Shown piece by piece: positions 34,362 through 47,445 of a DNA stretch of 64,000 nt. Each line of letters begins with the position of its first letter. The stretch's first letter is position 1. The DNA is from Bryopsis sp. KO-2023. Its lineage: Eukaryota > Chlorophyta > Ulvophyceae > Bryopsidales > Bryopsidaceae. The stretch covers positions 6,510,001-6,574,000 of the forward strand of contig BSYQ01000002.1 of NCBI GenBank assembly GCA_030272585.1, in the 5' to 3' direction. The position numbers were made by a program, and so were the translations under genes. A model generated the notes under the pieces. The model made no database searches, was not told the DNA's origin, and worked only from the letters and a program-made list of their open reading frames with translations.

Positions 34362-34645
34362 CACTAGTGAAAAAATGCCGCTTTTACAAGCTTGTAAACA
34401 CCTTGTAAAGTGCTTGTAAAGTGGATTACAAGCTTGTAAAGACTTGACACTCTCCCCATCGTTTACAAGCTTGTAAAGTGGAGATTACAAGCTGTTACAA
34501 GCTGTTACACGCAAAAAGCTTGTAAAGTGGAACAGCTCCATGCTTGTAAAGTGGGAATTTACAAGCTGTTACAAGCTGTTACAAGCTTTTCCCGATCCAC
34601 GCGGTTACAAGCTCTTACAAGCTGTTACAAGCACTTTACAAGCTC
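34362..34645 (+). repeat. TTACAAGCTTGTAA array, left copy (element E end)
   Basis: Starts CACTAGTGAAAAAATGCCGC, then about 15 variants of TTACAAGCTTGTAA and CTTGTAAAGTGG, a self-complementary motif. It is the inverted counterpart of 38640-38717. Confidence 0.8.
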
Positions 34646-35962
34646 TGTCATTGATGTGTCATCACACAAGCCCAAGCACACGCTCGGCTGTGATTCTTGT
34701 CGTGGTACGATTGATTGTAAATTTTAATTGATGATTGTCTATAGATGATTCCATTCTCCACCACGTGGGTGATTATCATTATCATAAATTACAATCATTG
34801 CAATATTTTAATGATTATGAAGTAATGGACAGGATATCATCATGATTTCAATTTTTCTAATTACAATGATAAATTACAACAAAAACGCAAATCCCTTTCA
34901 ACAGCTTGATGTGCCCAAGAATCGAACTTGGGATCCACCTTCTGCACATTCTTGCTTTCTGGAAGTTTATCCCACAACCAGCAAAAGAAAGCAAAAACAC
35001 CCCTAAACCACCTCAATTGAGTTTTTTCCACCCATCACACAAGACGCCAATTCTGGTTCTAGGCACAAATTGGCAGAAGCTAGGCTTTTCCCTGTCCTGT
35101 TCATGTCATGCATATCAAGACACCACAGGTTCAGGGTTATCACCCCCATCTCAGCTCTTCAAACAGGATCGCAGCTCATTTCCCTTCAGCCCCCAAGTCA
35201 GGCTGCAGGAGGAATTTGCTGCCCTGTCCATCAACCAGCTAATCGACTCTTCCTAGACTGAATGTATCGCAAAGCATATACCAATCAGCGAATGAGTGGC
35301 CAAACATCAGCCCTTCATCACAACTATCAAAGAAACAAGTATATCCTTTGCTTCAATATCTCCTCTCTTTCCTGCCTCACCTGATTTCACCACATCAATG
35401 CAAAAAAAGGACAATGAGTGCCAGCAAAAAATCGTCAGCTCAATTGGGCATCCTAGAAGACTCATCATATAGATATACCGGCAGGAAAAAAAGTACATCT
35501 CCTGAACAACATACCAGCTAAAAATTGAGCCAGATGCATGCCCTAAAGGATTTCATTTGTTTTTTTGGGAGGGGGGTAAACTTTGCACCCAGAACCAGAA
35601 GCAAAGCTATCAGAAGTGAGCGAGAACGAGGAGAAGCCCCTCTTGTGCACGTGGAAGGTTTGATCCCTGGTCCTCATTATGTCATTCAAAATGCTCATGT
35701 TGCAGGGCAACGACCTCTTTCAGGGACTCCTTTAAAAGTCTCCTGGTTTGCGAATCCAAGCCAGAACTTCAAGCCAGATTGCCCATCCCAGACACCTACG
35801 AAGCACTTTTATTCTTGCTTTCTTTACTTATTCAAAAACAATATGTATAATGATTTTACTCATTTTAAATTTATTTAACTATTTTTAAAGCGGAATTTAC
35901 TTGGGTCGCCAGCGTCGGTCTCGTCCTTTGCGTCTGTCATCGGAGTATGACCGTCCCCTGCA
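34646..35962. other. Intergenic, with a tRNA-like fragment
   Basis: On the minus strand about 34905-34985 contains a T-arm-like sequence (CCAAGTTCGATTCTTGG) but no matching acceptor stem, so it is a tRNA relic or SINE-like fragment. The frame at 34906-35256 overlaps it and is not supported as a gene. Confidence 0.4.
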
Positions 35963-38060
35963 TCAGGACCTGGATCTGGAACGTGATCTTCGATATCTGG
36001 ACGGAGATCTAACCCTCGATCTCCTCCGGTACCTTGTTCCCCACCACCCCGAAAAAAAAAAGTAAAGAAAAGTAAAGAAAACCCCAATAAAACACAGAAC
36101 AGAAAGAAAAAAGAGAAAACATCCACTGCAATCGTTGTGGGATGATGACCTGGAAAAAAGCCCGCTAACATTCACTCAGATCAGAAGTTAACGTACATTT
36201 CAGCACAGATTTGTTATGCATTCTCCGTTTACATCAGAGGATTCTTTTTTTGGCTTCGTTCGTTTCACTTTATTTAATGTTCATTCTATTTTATTCTTGA
36301 CCAGACTGCTTTCATTGCAATGGCACTACCTGCTCCTGGACACAGATCTCGAACGAGAATAGGACCGAGATTGCAGATGCTCCTTGAACTACTGTGGGCG
36401 ATGCATCCCCGGTCGCAATTGATCGATGGGGGGTTTCCAAGTGTGGCCCAGGTTCTGCTGAGCTCTTCAACAATAAGGGAGCAGATGTCGGGTCGAACGC
36501 AAAGCATCGAGTGATGGAGGTGCAGAATGTTGAGAGTCTGATAGGAGGGCCAATCAACAACTGGTGAACTCTCAGGGGCCCTGTACAGGCAAAGGAAGAA
36601 AAAAAAGGTGATGATTCGAACAGGGGACCAGCACAAAGGCTCAAGTTCTGTTGAACCCAATAAAAACGTGTTTACAGACAGGGACCCCACCTGCAATATC
36701 CAGAGCTGATGCCAGCTGCCTGGCAGCTGCCACTCCCTCCTGGCTGCTTTTCTCATTTGCCTTGCGTAGATTTCTACTCCTCTGCTTTGTGATGAGTTCA
36801 ATGATTTTCGCCAGTGGATGATTCTCTTGCCCATTTCCCTTGCTTGAGGAGCTCATTTGCCTGCTCAAAGGATATAGGAACTTGCAGCATGGAGAGCTGA
36901 CCTGGAACAACAAAACCAAAACCCACGCCACCACTTGCGGAATTTCAGAGCCACCTACATCCTGCTGTCAACTAAACCTTCCAACAGGGAAATAAAAATT
37001 GTGCTTGAAAGGGAAAAAAAAAACCCAAAATAGACCCAAGGGTGATGCGTGTGGGAGGAGGCTGTAAGCACCCCGAATTTTCGTTATTGATTATTTTGGC
37101 GATGCGTTTTCAACTTCTTTTTTCTGCGCACCTTTTCCCATTCATCATATACAAGCGTAAGTACGATACGAAGCAATGTGTCATTGGATGCCTCCAGTGC
37201 CACTGAGCAGGTAGACAGCAAAGCCACCACTCCTGCAATCAAGCACACCAAATAAAAAGACGATGACTTCCCGGTTTAAACAGGGATCTATGTTAGGAAA
37301 AAGAAAAAAAAAGAAGAAAGAACAGAGCTCATCTGTTTTTGTAGTGGGCTAGAATTACCTTCCCCCAATTTTCTTCTGACAGAAACTGCAGGGTGGTGTT
37401 GGAGACTGGGCAAGCCTCAACCTTCGAATGGAATAAGATCTGGTACACCAGAACACAGCCTTTCTTCACATTCAATACCCATAGAAAATCGACCACCTCC
37501 ACTGTCGCCACCTGTTCAATTTCTTTTTTCCCCTCCAAAAAAAACAAAAGCAGCAACAAAACACGCAGTTCGCTGGCTGTAGCGAAACACTCACCTCACG
37601 GGGGATCTTGATCTTGACCTTGAACTGGATAATGAATATCGCCGCCGTGACCTTACCCAACAGAAAGATACCACCCTTCTTGGTGCCCTCCATCGCGTAT
37701 CCACTGGCGGAATGGGCGGTTGAGGTCATTTGCTTGCGCTTGATGGACTCTTGGTAGGGGACGGCGACCGCCTGGGCCTCTTCAACGGCCCAAAGAGAAG
37801 TAACACCGACCACGTGGTCGGTAGATGCAGTGCACTGCATCAACCGGAGACCAATTCTTTCAAGAAAAAATCGTCGGAGCACTACTTTTCTCCACTTTTT
37901 TCTTCCTTAACTGTACCCATCAAGACGAGGCCGTGCGACAGAGCAAAGCTTATCTAGTTTCACTCCTGGTCTGACTTTGAAATCTTTGCCGTCAGCGAGA
38001 ACCGCCTCCCTTCGGTTGGCAGACTTCTCGGCATCAATCTGCTTTGAGATTCCACTCTTC
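35963..38060 (-). CDS. Gene with C-terminal RS domain, upstream exons tentative
   Basis: The last two exons are well supported: 36388-36330 and 36032-35963 join in phase (AG plus G) and encode an arginine/serine dipeptide tail of about 43 residues (SRSYSRSRSVSRSR, then SPSRYRRSRSRSRS, stop). Such RS tails are typical of SR splicing factors and related nuclear RNA-processing proteins. Plausible upstream exons on the same strand are about 38055-37912 (KQIDAEKSANRREAVLADGK), 37862-37661, 37528-37361, 37204-37133 and 36869-36693 (HPLAKIIELITKQRSRNLRK); not all their phases agree, and I see no RRM. Function beyond likely RNA processing is unknown. The whole gene lies between the inverted ends of element E. 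Confidence 0.5.
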
Positions 38061-38539
38061 CCAACAAGAAGAAGGAGCCGAACTCAGGTTTCATAATACT
38101 CCTCTGCTGTAGGAAAGAACAGATCAACCCCTGTGCAACCTCCCCCTCCCCCTCCCCCTCCACAGTGTAAAATTAACCAGAGAATAATTTTTCATTCCCC
38201 TCTCTCCGTACCTGGGCCCTCGATCTCGTCAGATTCTTTTCTTGAAAAAACCCACAATATTCACCACCGGCGAACCACAGGTTTGTTGAAGTGAACATGG
38301 TATCGGGGGGCCATTATCCTCAGCGCATTATGTCGTCGACGACGCCTCCTGGAGGTGCGAGGAGCGCGGTCTTTCAAGGCGTTGCTGCGTTCGAAAATGG
38401 GGCACCGGCAGGTATCGACCGTATCAGGGGCGTCTGGGGAATAGTTACACCCAGGCGCAGGCCAACTCGGTGCCCCATTTTCGATACACTTGGCGAAAGG
38501 CGAGATTGCGTAATAACAAATGAGACGATTACAGGGTTA
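38061..38539. other. Intergenic with a 16-bp hairpin
   Basis: Contains exact inverted 16-mers CGAAAATGGGGCACCG (38392-38407) and its complement (38468-38483). An open frame at 38291-38542 spans the hairpin; I cannot say whether it is a first exon. Confidence 0.45.
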
Positions 38540-38717
38540 TAAACTGCGATTACAAGCTTGTAAACGCACTTTACATGGTAGAAACCAAAGAGAGCTCTCC
38601 GCGACGCGAAATTTCGGCTAAGTGCTGCCCGCCTGAATGTTACAAGCTCGTAAAGTGGATTACAAGCTTGTAAAGTCGCGTTTACAAGCTTGTAAAAACG
38701 GCATATTTTCACTAGTG
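38540..38717 (-). repeat. TTACAAGCTTGTAA array, right copy (element E end)
   Basis: Ends TTTTCACTAGTG at 38717. Reversed, its first 45 bases match 34357-34400 with four differences. The array is shorter and more diverged than the left copy. No matching target duplication is found on the two outer sides. Confidence 0.75.
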
Positions 38718-39246
38718 ACAGTGGAAAAACCGTTCACAGAGGAAACAGAGGGGTTCAGACAAAAACAGAAACTTCAGTCAGAAAATCGCTTCGTCGAGGG
38801 AATTTAATTCTGCAGCCGACGAGCAGAGAGACCCCTGATACGTTCAACTCCCACCTATTCAAGCCGACAGTCTTTTAAACTTGACCATTTCTGTACGTTC
38901 CCACTATTCCAGCGACGACTGACGCATTTGTAAGAAGCGGCGAAAAGAAACTGCAAAACCGGTGATTCCTGTTGTGCATCCCACTATCGGAAAAACCATT
39001 CTGTGCGATATCTTCAATACAGTTGCACAGAAACCTGCGACATCGCACAAATACTTTTTCACATTGCACAATGCTTACAGGGAGCTTCTTCACAGTGGGC
39101 TTTTTTTTTGTTTTGTTTTTTACCACGTGGCGCGATGTGTTCCTGTGGGATGTCGAGGGAAGCCGGCTGGAGGCCGAATGGTGGTGGTATTTTAATCCTT
39201 TCCTTAGGATTTCTATCTGTGGTGAAGAAGTTTGGGGTGGAGGGGG
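38718..39246. other. Intergenic
   Basis: No supported gene or repeat up to the start of the left foldback arm. Confidence 0.4.
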
Positions 39247-42200
39247 GACCTCCATCATCTAAGCAATTTCAAATCTTGTTCCAGTTTTTATGAAGATTTT
39301 TGGTTCGCTCGAGAAATCGGTCCTGAGAAACAAAGGGGAAAAAAAATTAAGAATTCGTGTCGACTGCATCTTGATATCGGAAAGAAAACAGAACTATCAC
39401 AACACCAAACTGTTCTTTCCTTTTCCTTGTTGCCTACTAGGCAACATTGAATGCACAGCCAAGTTGGCTGTGAGGGTTTTCGCTTTTGTTGGGAAACCAA
39501 GTGGGTTGGTGCAACTTCTAACAGAGCCATGAACATTCAGGATCCACCAAAACACGCACACACACACAAGGGCACCAAAACAACAGCAGTTTTTTTTTCC
39601 CAACATGCATGAAAATCCCCCCAAAAAAGGTAAAAAGTAAAATCAAAAACAAAAACAAAACCCCGCCGGCGGTTTCAGCACCGGCGGCTACGACCTCCCT
39701 GGCGCATCTGATCATCCCTGTCAGTTCGAGAGTGAAGGTTCGAACCCGGGACTTGGTGTCCAAGGATCCTCTAGCAGATCCCCTTGACCAGCGGGCCGAA
39801 CGATGACACGCAGCGATGTCGCACTTAAGTACCCCCCCAAGGATGATTCACCCAACCACCAGAAACTCGAGCGGTGCGCGCGTTGAGGGGCTCTCCCACG
39901 TCTTCGAAGACGTCCCCGGTCCAAACCAGTCGTCCGAATCGCAGGAGGAAAGAATGCTCACGCGTGGTGACCAAAGCCACCAAAGAGTCATGTGGGTGAG
40001 AGTGTGGGGAGCTGTTGTGTGGGGAACAGGAAAACGCTTTCCTGTTCTGGAGAAGCTCGGTCGAGTTCTCACGGTTTGGGTATACAATCAAACACACCAA
40101 CGGGTGCCATGGTTTTGGCGCAGCGCGCCTGAGCTGGTGATTCCGGGAAGAATCTCATTATTTTTGGTGGAACGAATCCAATGGTTTTCAATTGGGGAGG
40201 GGGGGATTCTCCATTCTGTCTTTCTTTTGGATTTTCATCCATGTCGGCTGATTTTGTTTGGTTGGGAGATGTGCCTGTGGTTGGGGAATTTTCATGCATT
40301 TTGGTGGTCGGCCTTGATTGGTGGCTTGTTGCAAGCTGTGGCCGGTTAGGCTCTGGGTGGTCAGGGTGCCCAATCCCAATGGGGGTGTGGAATGCCCCTC
40401 GAAAGGAAAGGGATGTCAGTCAGTCAGAATGTTGGGTGCAGCCAAAACCAGCTTTTCCAAGCTGGTTGGAAAAGTAGATGGGTGGTGATTGGGTGGTCTC
40501 TGGTTGGAGCTGCACCCACAGTCTGACTGATCCTGAGGTTTGCAACAGTATTAAGGTGTAAGGTTGTGGAAATAAGGTTTTTGTCTTGAAGGAGATCAGA
40601 AAAGTGAACTAGGCACATGGACATCGTTCTTTTTCTTGATATCCCATCCTCAAAAACAAATATTCAATATATCAACCATCATTTTATGCTAGATTTTTGT
40701 TTGAAGCTTCAAGAGGAGTTTTTTTAATCCAGGACACTCCCACTCATAATAAATTTTGCCCAATTACCTTTCTAAGGTAAGATCTGATGAAAAAGTTGAT
40801 TCGTAGAAAACAATTCCTGGTTTTGTGGTTTTTGATCTCAATTTTCAACATCCCCCGCATTCGTAAATTCCAGCCTCTTGGAACCCAATTTGTTTTGAGG
40901 CAGCCGACAGTGGTGTTTTTTTGGTTTTTTTTCTGAAACCCAATCCGAAGGATAGCGAAAGAAGTACAAGGGCCCTCCCAGATTAGCCACAGTTGGAGGG
41001 CTATTCTTATGGAGGATTCTATCATCCTTTTCACATTTGATTGGGCTTCAGCTTTGTCTCACTTTTTTTTTCTGCAGTGCTTTGCCTGTTCATCACCTAT
41101 CATTCACAAATATTCAGTTCTATTACCTTGATGGCTGTGAGGTCCCCAATTCTGGATGCACCGAGGCTTGCTTGATTGTATGTGGATTTCCCCAGAAAAA
41201 AACATCAGCTGGAAAAACGGATATCCAAAAAAAAATAAATATTCGATTGTCGAGGCTTCACACGTGTCAAGAATGATTAATCATTCTTGACATTGTGGCA
41301 GGCCCCATTGTGGAAGAAAAGAAAAAAATCTTTGAAGTTAATCCAAAAATTTGACAGGCTCCTTTGTTTTGTAGCCAAATTGCTTAAGGCCTTTTTCTGT
41401 TTGCTACCCCGGAAAGCAAAGCAAAACGTCGGAAGAATGTCATGTGTTGCAGCAACATTGTTACATCAACTCACGGACCATTGTTTTTCTTCCCTAATCC
41501 AAGAAGAGTTGGCCTAGTTTTGGTAGCCAGCAGGAGGATCCCACAGTCGAGGCCGCACAAAAACGTGATATTGACAGCACATGCCTTTTTTCCACGCCGC
41601 TCACAGGGCGAAGTGACCTATAGAGGGAGAAGTAGTGTTAGTGTTTCCTGAGAGGGGATCGAAGAAGGCTGGAAACGAAGTGGTGTAGACGAAGTCCTTA
41701 TCAAGGGCTGGGAAGAGCTGGGAGGTTCTGTCAGAAAAACACGATTTGCTGAGCGAAAGCTTTGCTTTTTTTGAATCCACTCGTTCCTTCTCGCCATCCT
41801 TCGCGATTTCTGGGAATCGTTTGCCGACATCTTTCACATTTCTGATGTCGTTTTACGGAGGGTATGTGGTCTTGGTTGCACTTTCGAGTGTTTTTCGTGT
41901 GTGCTGCAGTCGTCCTAGTGGAAATTCTGCAGAATAAATCCTCTCAACGAAGCGATTTTCTGACTGAAGTCTCTGAAGTTGGTTGAAGTTGGCTGAAGTC
42001 CTCTGGTAAAACTGCAACCCGTGGCCCTGGCTCTTGCAGTGTCGACTGTATGTCCCCAGGTCAGTGTTTCGGGTTCCTTGCACTCTTTTCTGTTTTTTGA
42101 ACACCTCTATGTTCTGTCCCTCAATTGGATTGACCGTTCTTTCTGAAGACTTTTGAAAATTTTGTTCACACCTTCCACTGTTCTTCTTTGATTTGCTACT

Positions 42201-45200
42201 GGGGGAGCTGGGGGTTAGTTTCGGTGTTGGACAGATTTGGAGAGGTAAATTCAAATGAGAATCCGTGTTGGTGTGCTACCCTGTGGGCTATTTTTATCCT
42301 GATGAGTACAAAAGTCGAAGGGAGCTACAGTGTTTTTAGCTTTACCTTTCGGGGTAGCAAAAACGAAAAGGTCTCAAGCAGTTTTCTTGTAAAACCAAGG
42401 GGCCTGTCAATATTTTGAATTGATTTCAAAGCTTTTTTTCTTTTGTTTCACAATGGGGCCTGCCACAATGTCAAGCATGATTAATCATTCTTCACACGTG
42501 TGAAGCCTCGACAATCGAATATTTATGTCTTTTTATCTGGATATCTGTTTTTCCAGCTGATGTTTTTATTTTCAGGGGAAATCCACATACAATCAACCAG
42601 GCGTTGGTACAACCAGAATTGGGGACCTCACAGCGATCAAGTTAATAAAACTGAATATTCGTGGATGATAGGTGATGAACAGGCAAAGCACTGCAGAAAA
42701 AAAAAAGTGAGACAAAGCAGAAGCCCAATCAAATGTGAAAAGGATGATAGAAGCCGATTGCCTCCATAAGAATTGCCCTCCAACTGTGGCTAATCTGGGA
42801 GGGCCCCTGTACTTCTTTCGTTATCATTCGGATTGGGTTACAGAAAAAAAAAAAAAAAACGAAAAAAAACACCACTGTCGGCTGCCTTAAAACAAATTGG
42901 GTTTCAAGAGGCTGGAATTTACGAATGCGGAGGATGTTGAAAATTGAGATCAAAAGCCACAAGGTCAGGAATTGTTTCCTGCGAATCAACTTTTTCATCA
43001 GATCTTAGAAACGTAATTGGGCAAAATCGATTTTGGGTGGGAAGAGTGTCCTGGATAAAAAAAATTGCACTTGAAGCAGCTTTTCAAACAAAAATCTAGC
43101 ATAAAAAGATGGTTGACAGATTGAATATTTGTTTTTGAGGACGGGATATCAAGAAAAAGAACAATGTCCATGTGCCTGTTTCACTTTTCTGATCTCCTTC
43201 AAGACAAAAACCTTATTTCCACAACCTTAAACCTTAATACTGTTGCATACATATGAAATCATATGTAAACAGAAAACAAAACAAAACTCGACTCAATCCA
43301 ATTTTTTTTCTGTCACTATGGGAGAGAAAAAGAAAGCGCTGCAGTTTTGTTTTGCTTATTTTTATAATCAAGTCTCTGACTGTTTAACAGGAGACGTTGA
43401 ACTTTCATGAGGACGACCAACTCTCTCCGTGGTGGAAAGCTGACAAGGAATGATGTCCAAAAGTCTATCAATTCTGAAATTCATGAATTGATCAAACACA
43501 TTCCTACATAGCAATGTTGCCCGCTATAAATGAGCTGGTAGCAAGTGAAACTACTAGTATTTCTGCCCGTGATCTTTTTATCCTCAGTCTCGTCTGGAAA
43601 AGATGGGAGCCAGGGGTAATTTTCGTGAGGAACTTATGCAGAGCTCTCATAAAGACCCCGCATGCTTCTCGCCCGCTTGAGCGGAGGAGGAGGAGGCGGC
43701 AGGAGTGACCACCACAAGTGATTCATGCGTTTTCTGTGCTTTTTAGGAAGGCAAGGCCTGGGGTGACTCCTTTGCCGATGATGGAGCTGAACTACACGAT
43801 AGTGTGGCAGCATTTTTGGTAGTTACTGTTTTTTTGCTTTTTTTTTCCCGTTTTCGGACCTTGGGCGATGCGATCCATCGCCCAGCCAAAGCCCCCTCGA
43901 TAATAGGGATAATGTGTTTTTCTGTTCAGGACTGAAGTATTGCTCTATGTTTTGTTTTTGTAACGCAGCCGTCGTTCTTGTTTCGAAGGGAAACAAAGTG
44001 CTTTTGTTTTCAGTGACTCTGTGTTTTCTTGGATGCTTCTGGGTCTATTTTCAAGGATGTTTTTCGTTCTGTTTGGAAAGATTGGAGTCTGTTTGGAAAG
44101 AAAGCCAAGCCGCCAGGAGCCCCTTGGTGAATGGTGTGCACTTCACTCAGTTGCACCAACCCACTTTTCAAAAACAACGAAAACGCCCCAGCTCGAAGAG
44201 AACCCAAACCTCAGGATCAGTCAGACTGTGGGTGCAGCTCCAACAAGAAACCATCCAATCACCACCCATCTACTTTTCCAACCAGCTTGAAAAAGCTGGC
44301 TTTGGCTTCACCGAACAGTCGGACTGACTGACATCTCTTTCGAGGGGCATTCCACACCCCCATTGGGATTGGGCACCCTGACCAGCCAGAGCCTAACCCG
44401 CCACAGGTTGCAACAAGCCACCAATCAAGGCCGACCACCAAGATGCATGAAAATCCCCCAACCACAGACACATCCCCCAACCAAACAAAATCAGCCGACA
44501 TGGATGAAAATCCAAAAGAAAGACAGAATGGAGAATCCCCCCCTCCCCAATTGGAAACTATTGGATACGTTCAACGAAAAAAATTGAGATTCTTCCTGGA
44601 ATCACCAGCTCAGGCGCGCTGCGCCGAAACCATGGCACACGTTGGTACGTTTGGTTGCATACCCAAACCGTGAGAGCTCGACCGGGCTTCTCCAGAACAG
44701 GAAAGCGTTTTCCTGTCCCTCACACAACAGCTCCCCCCGCACTCTCACTCACCTGACTCTTTGGTGGCTTTGGTCACCACGCGTGAGCATCGCCAAGACA
44801 GCGATTCGGACGGCTGGTTTGGACCGGGGACGGATGCGAAGACGTGGGAGAGCCGCTCGACGGGTGCACCGCTCGAGTTTCTGGCGGTTGGGTGAATCAT
44901 CCTTGGGGGGGTATTTGAGTGCGACATCGCTGAATGTCATCGTTCGCCCGCTGGTCAAGGGGATCTGCTAGTGGATCCCTGGACATCAGGTCCCGGGTTC
45001 GAACCTTCACTCTCGAACTGACAGGGATGATCAGATGCGCCAGGGAGGTCGTAGCCGCCGGTGCTGAAACCGCCGGCGGGGTTTTGTTTTTGTTTTCGAT
45101 TTTCTTTTACATTTTTGGGGGGATTTTCATGCATGTTGGGGAAAAAAAGTTGCTGTTGCTTTCGGTGCCCTTGTGTGTGTGCGTGTTTTGTTGGATCCTG

Positions 45201-45502
45201 AATGTTCATGGTTTTGTTAGAAGCTGCATCAACCCACTTGGTTTCCCAACAAATGCGAAAAACCCCACAGCCAAGCTGGCTGTGCATTGAATGTTGCCTA
45301 CTGGGCAACATGGAAAAAGAAAGAAAAGTTTGGTGTGGTGATAGATGTGTTTTCTTTCCGATATCAAGATGCAGTCGACACGAATTTTAAATTTTTTTTT
45401 TCCTCTTTGTTTCTCAGGAGCCATTGCTCGAGCGAACCAAAAATCTTCGTAAAAACTGGAACAAGATTTGAAATTGGCTCAGATGATGGAGGTCACGAAT
45501 TC
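39247..45502. mobile_element. Giant inverted repeat (foldback) element
   Basis: The left arm (39247-about 41430) and right arm (about 42335-45502) are reverse complements at roughly 85-90% by eye; outer ends share GACCTCCATCATCT. The centre (about 41430-42335) is single copy. The right arm contains an extra segment, about 43255-44205, absent from the left arm and from the copy at 1-613. Each arm contains a tRNA-like stretch with a B-box (GGGTTCGAACC; left about 39735-39810 on the minus strand, right about 44940-45010 on the plus strand). No transposase frame is recognised, and no flanking duplication is visible, so this may be a foldback transposon or an inverted duplication of a repeat. Confidence 0.75.
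43255..44205 (+). other. Extra segment in the right foldback arm
   Basis: This segment interrupts the alignment with the left arm and with 1-613. It starts with a palindromic ACATATGAAATCATATGT and contains an open frame of 64 codons at 43514-43708 ending in an arginine run. No terminal repeats or target duplication are obvious. It may be an insertion or a captured genomic fragment. Confidence 0.55.
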
Positions 45503-47284
45503 CCATGAGCAAAGGCTTAGAACTCTGCTGCAGGATTTGAACAGTGCGTCAGGATGATCATCCGGATGATCCGGATGATCCGGATGATCACCTCATGAGG
45601 TCGCATGAAATGACCTGCTATCGAGGACCTGGTCGTGTATTGATTTACGCTGCAAGAATGAAACGGAAACGTAGTGTGAATACGCAATACCAGCCTGCCG
45701 CACTGTGAATTCTCACTGGTTGCAAACTGTCCTACACTGACAGTGAATGTCATGTAATAAAACAAAGTGATGGACCAGCAAAAGCAAACTGTTGGAAAGG
45801 CAAAAAAAGTCGACATTCCACAGTTTCAATCGTTCAAACACTCTCAACCGCCTCGCTTTACAACAAGTGTTTCACACCCCACTCCACCCCATTTTCCATA
45901 AATTTCAAAACACAAAAACAAAGAAGAACTCGAATTTATAACAAACGTTTTGGAAAAATGTAATAGAAAATTCCCTGACAAAAAAAAGTGTGGCTTAAAA
46001 CTGGATCCGAAGTGGCAAAGAAAGCTCTAAGGTTGACATCGATCTCTACTCCAAGTCTAAAAAGACCCAGTTCAGGACTACCAAGCAGATGGTGTTGAGG
46101 ATGCTGCTCTTGCACACGTGATGACGTTAATTCTGTAGCTTTTCTGTTCCAAACTGTGTCAAGTCTCCCCTCCATTTCAAGCCCACTTCAAGGACAGGGT
46201 TTTTCAAAATCTTGGATATAAGCAGGCCATCATCAGTCATGCAAAGACCCCACATTTTCTTGTCTGCTCCAGACGTAGCATCCATTTTAGCACCCCTGCC
46301 GAAAGAGGCTGCATCCACTTTTGTATCTCTACATCTACTCCTGCTCTTTTTTTGCTGCTTCTGCTCTGACGCTTGAATTAATCTAGCATGTGCTTCTGCG
46401 TCTGCTTCGTACGTTTTGAGCAAATCTGATACAGAGCATGAAACCACTCAGTGCATATCAAATATTTCAACAATTTCCGTCCAATGGATTTTTTGTTTAC
46501 AGAAATGTTCATACAGACCCAAATCTGTCAACAATTTCCGTCAATAATCAGTGGTGCACTTTCATTGGTTGAGTGAATCAAGCCTGATCAGCATCAGGAA
46601 ACGTAGGCCCACTGGAACACCATATCTGGAGCAAAAGGACAAAATTCCCCTAACCAAACCAAGCAAACATCTAATTATTCGGAGCAGAAATGCACACACA
46701 AACGTTTAAGATATATTTGTTTCCACGAAATCTTTTTGCTTACCAGCAGTCTTGGTCCAGGTCCGGGCAACACGCACACACACACACGCACACACATGCA
46801 TTCGATTCCTGGAAGCATATAGGTGCCAATCATGTCCCAAAGATATTAGGCAGTGGTGTTGGAGTGAAAACTGTACAAAAGGAGTGGTAAAAAAAATCTT
46901 AGGCCACCCCAAGCAAGTTTACCATCCCATATAAGTCAATATATCTGTTTGAATGGCGACGAACCCTGGGCCCATCGCCACTACTACTGTGATGCCCCTG
47001 TGCAACGCCGTTGAGCCAAGCCATCGTTGTGAGACAAGCTCTCCTGTTTTCCTTCAGTGTTGTCGAGCTGACAATTCCGCGACAGTGGTGCCCCTTGGTG
47101 CTAAGTCTGGGACTGAGACCGGCGTGTTAGAGCGGGGTTGGTTTTCGAAAAGGATCGATGGCCGGCGGAGCGAAACGACAGTGCAAGCGAGGTGTACCGT
47201 ACTTTGGCTGTTTTGTTTGTGAGATCGAGAGATCGAAGGGAGGTTGCAGAAAAGCCTCGCATACCCGCCGTGTTTTCCTTTGGA
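45503..47284. other. Intergenic with microsatellites
   Basis: Contains a CCGGATGAT microsatellite (about 45553-45590), a CA-rich microsatellite (about 46768-46800) and a minus-strand frame of 106 codons at 46447-46127 (LLKTYEADAEAHARLIQASE) that begins with GTG rather than ATG and could be an exon of an unrecognised gene. About 46495-46535 repeats sequence from 33840-33880. Confidence 0.4.
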
Positions 47285-47367
47285 AACACCGCGGTTGACC
47301 GAATGAAGGCACGTGACATGTGACAGCAACACATGTCACGTGCCTTCATTCGGTCAACCACGGTGTT
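47285..47367. repeat. Hairpin with 38-bp arms upstream of the dynein-like gene
   Basis: Arms 47285-47322 and 47330-47367 are inverted with one mismatch and a 7-nt loop. Each arm carries CACGTG, an E-box core. It lies about 80 bp before the proposed start codon at 47446, so it is either a small foldback insertion or a promoter element. Confidence 0.85.
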
Positions 47368-47445
47368 CTACATAGGAACACACTTGCGCGTTTCTGTTTG
47401 TCTTTGGGTCGCTCGTAGTTTATCTGCGAGTTAAGAAGACTTAAA

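Noticed and set aside
34362-38717. Firm call of a CACTA transposon
   Set aside because: CACTAGTG ends are suggestive but no 3-bp target duplication and no transposase are found.
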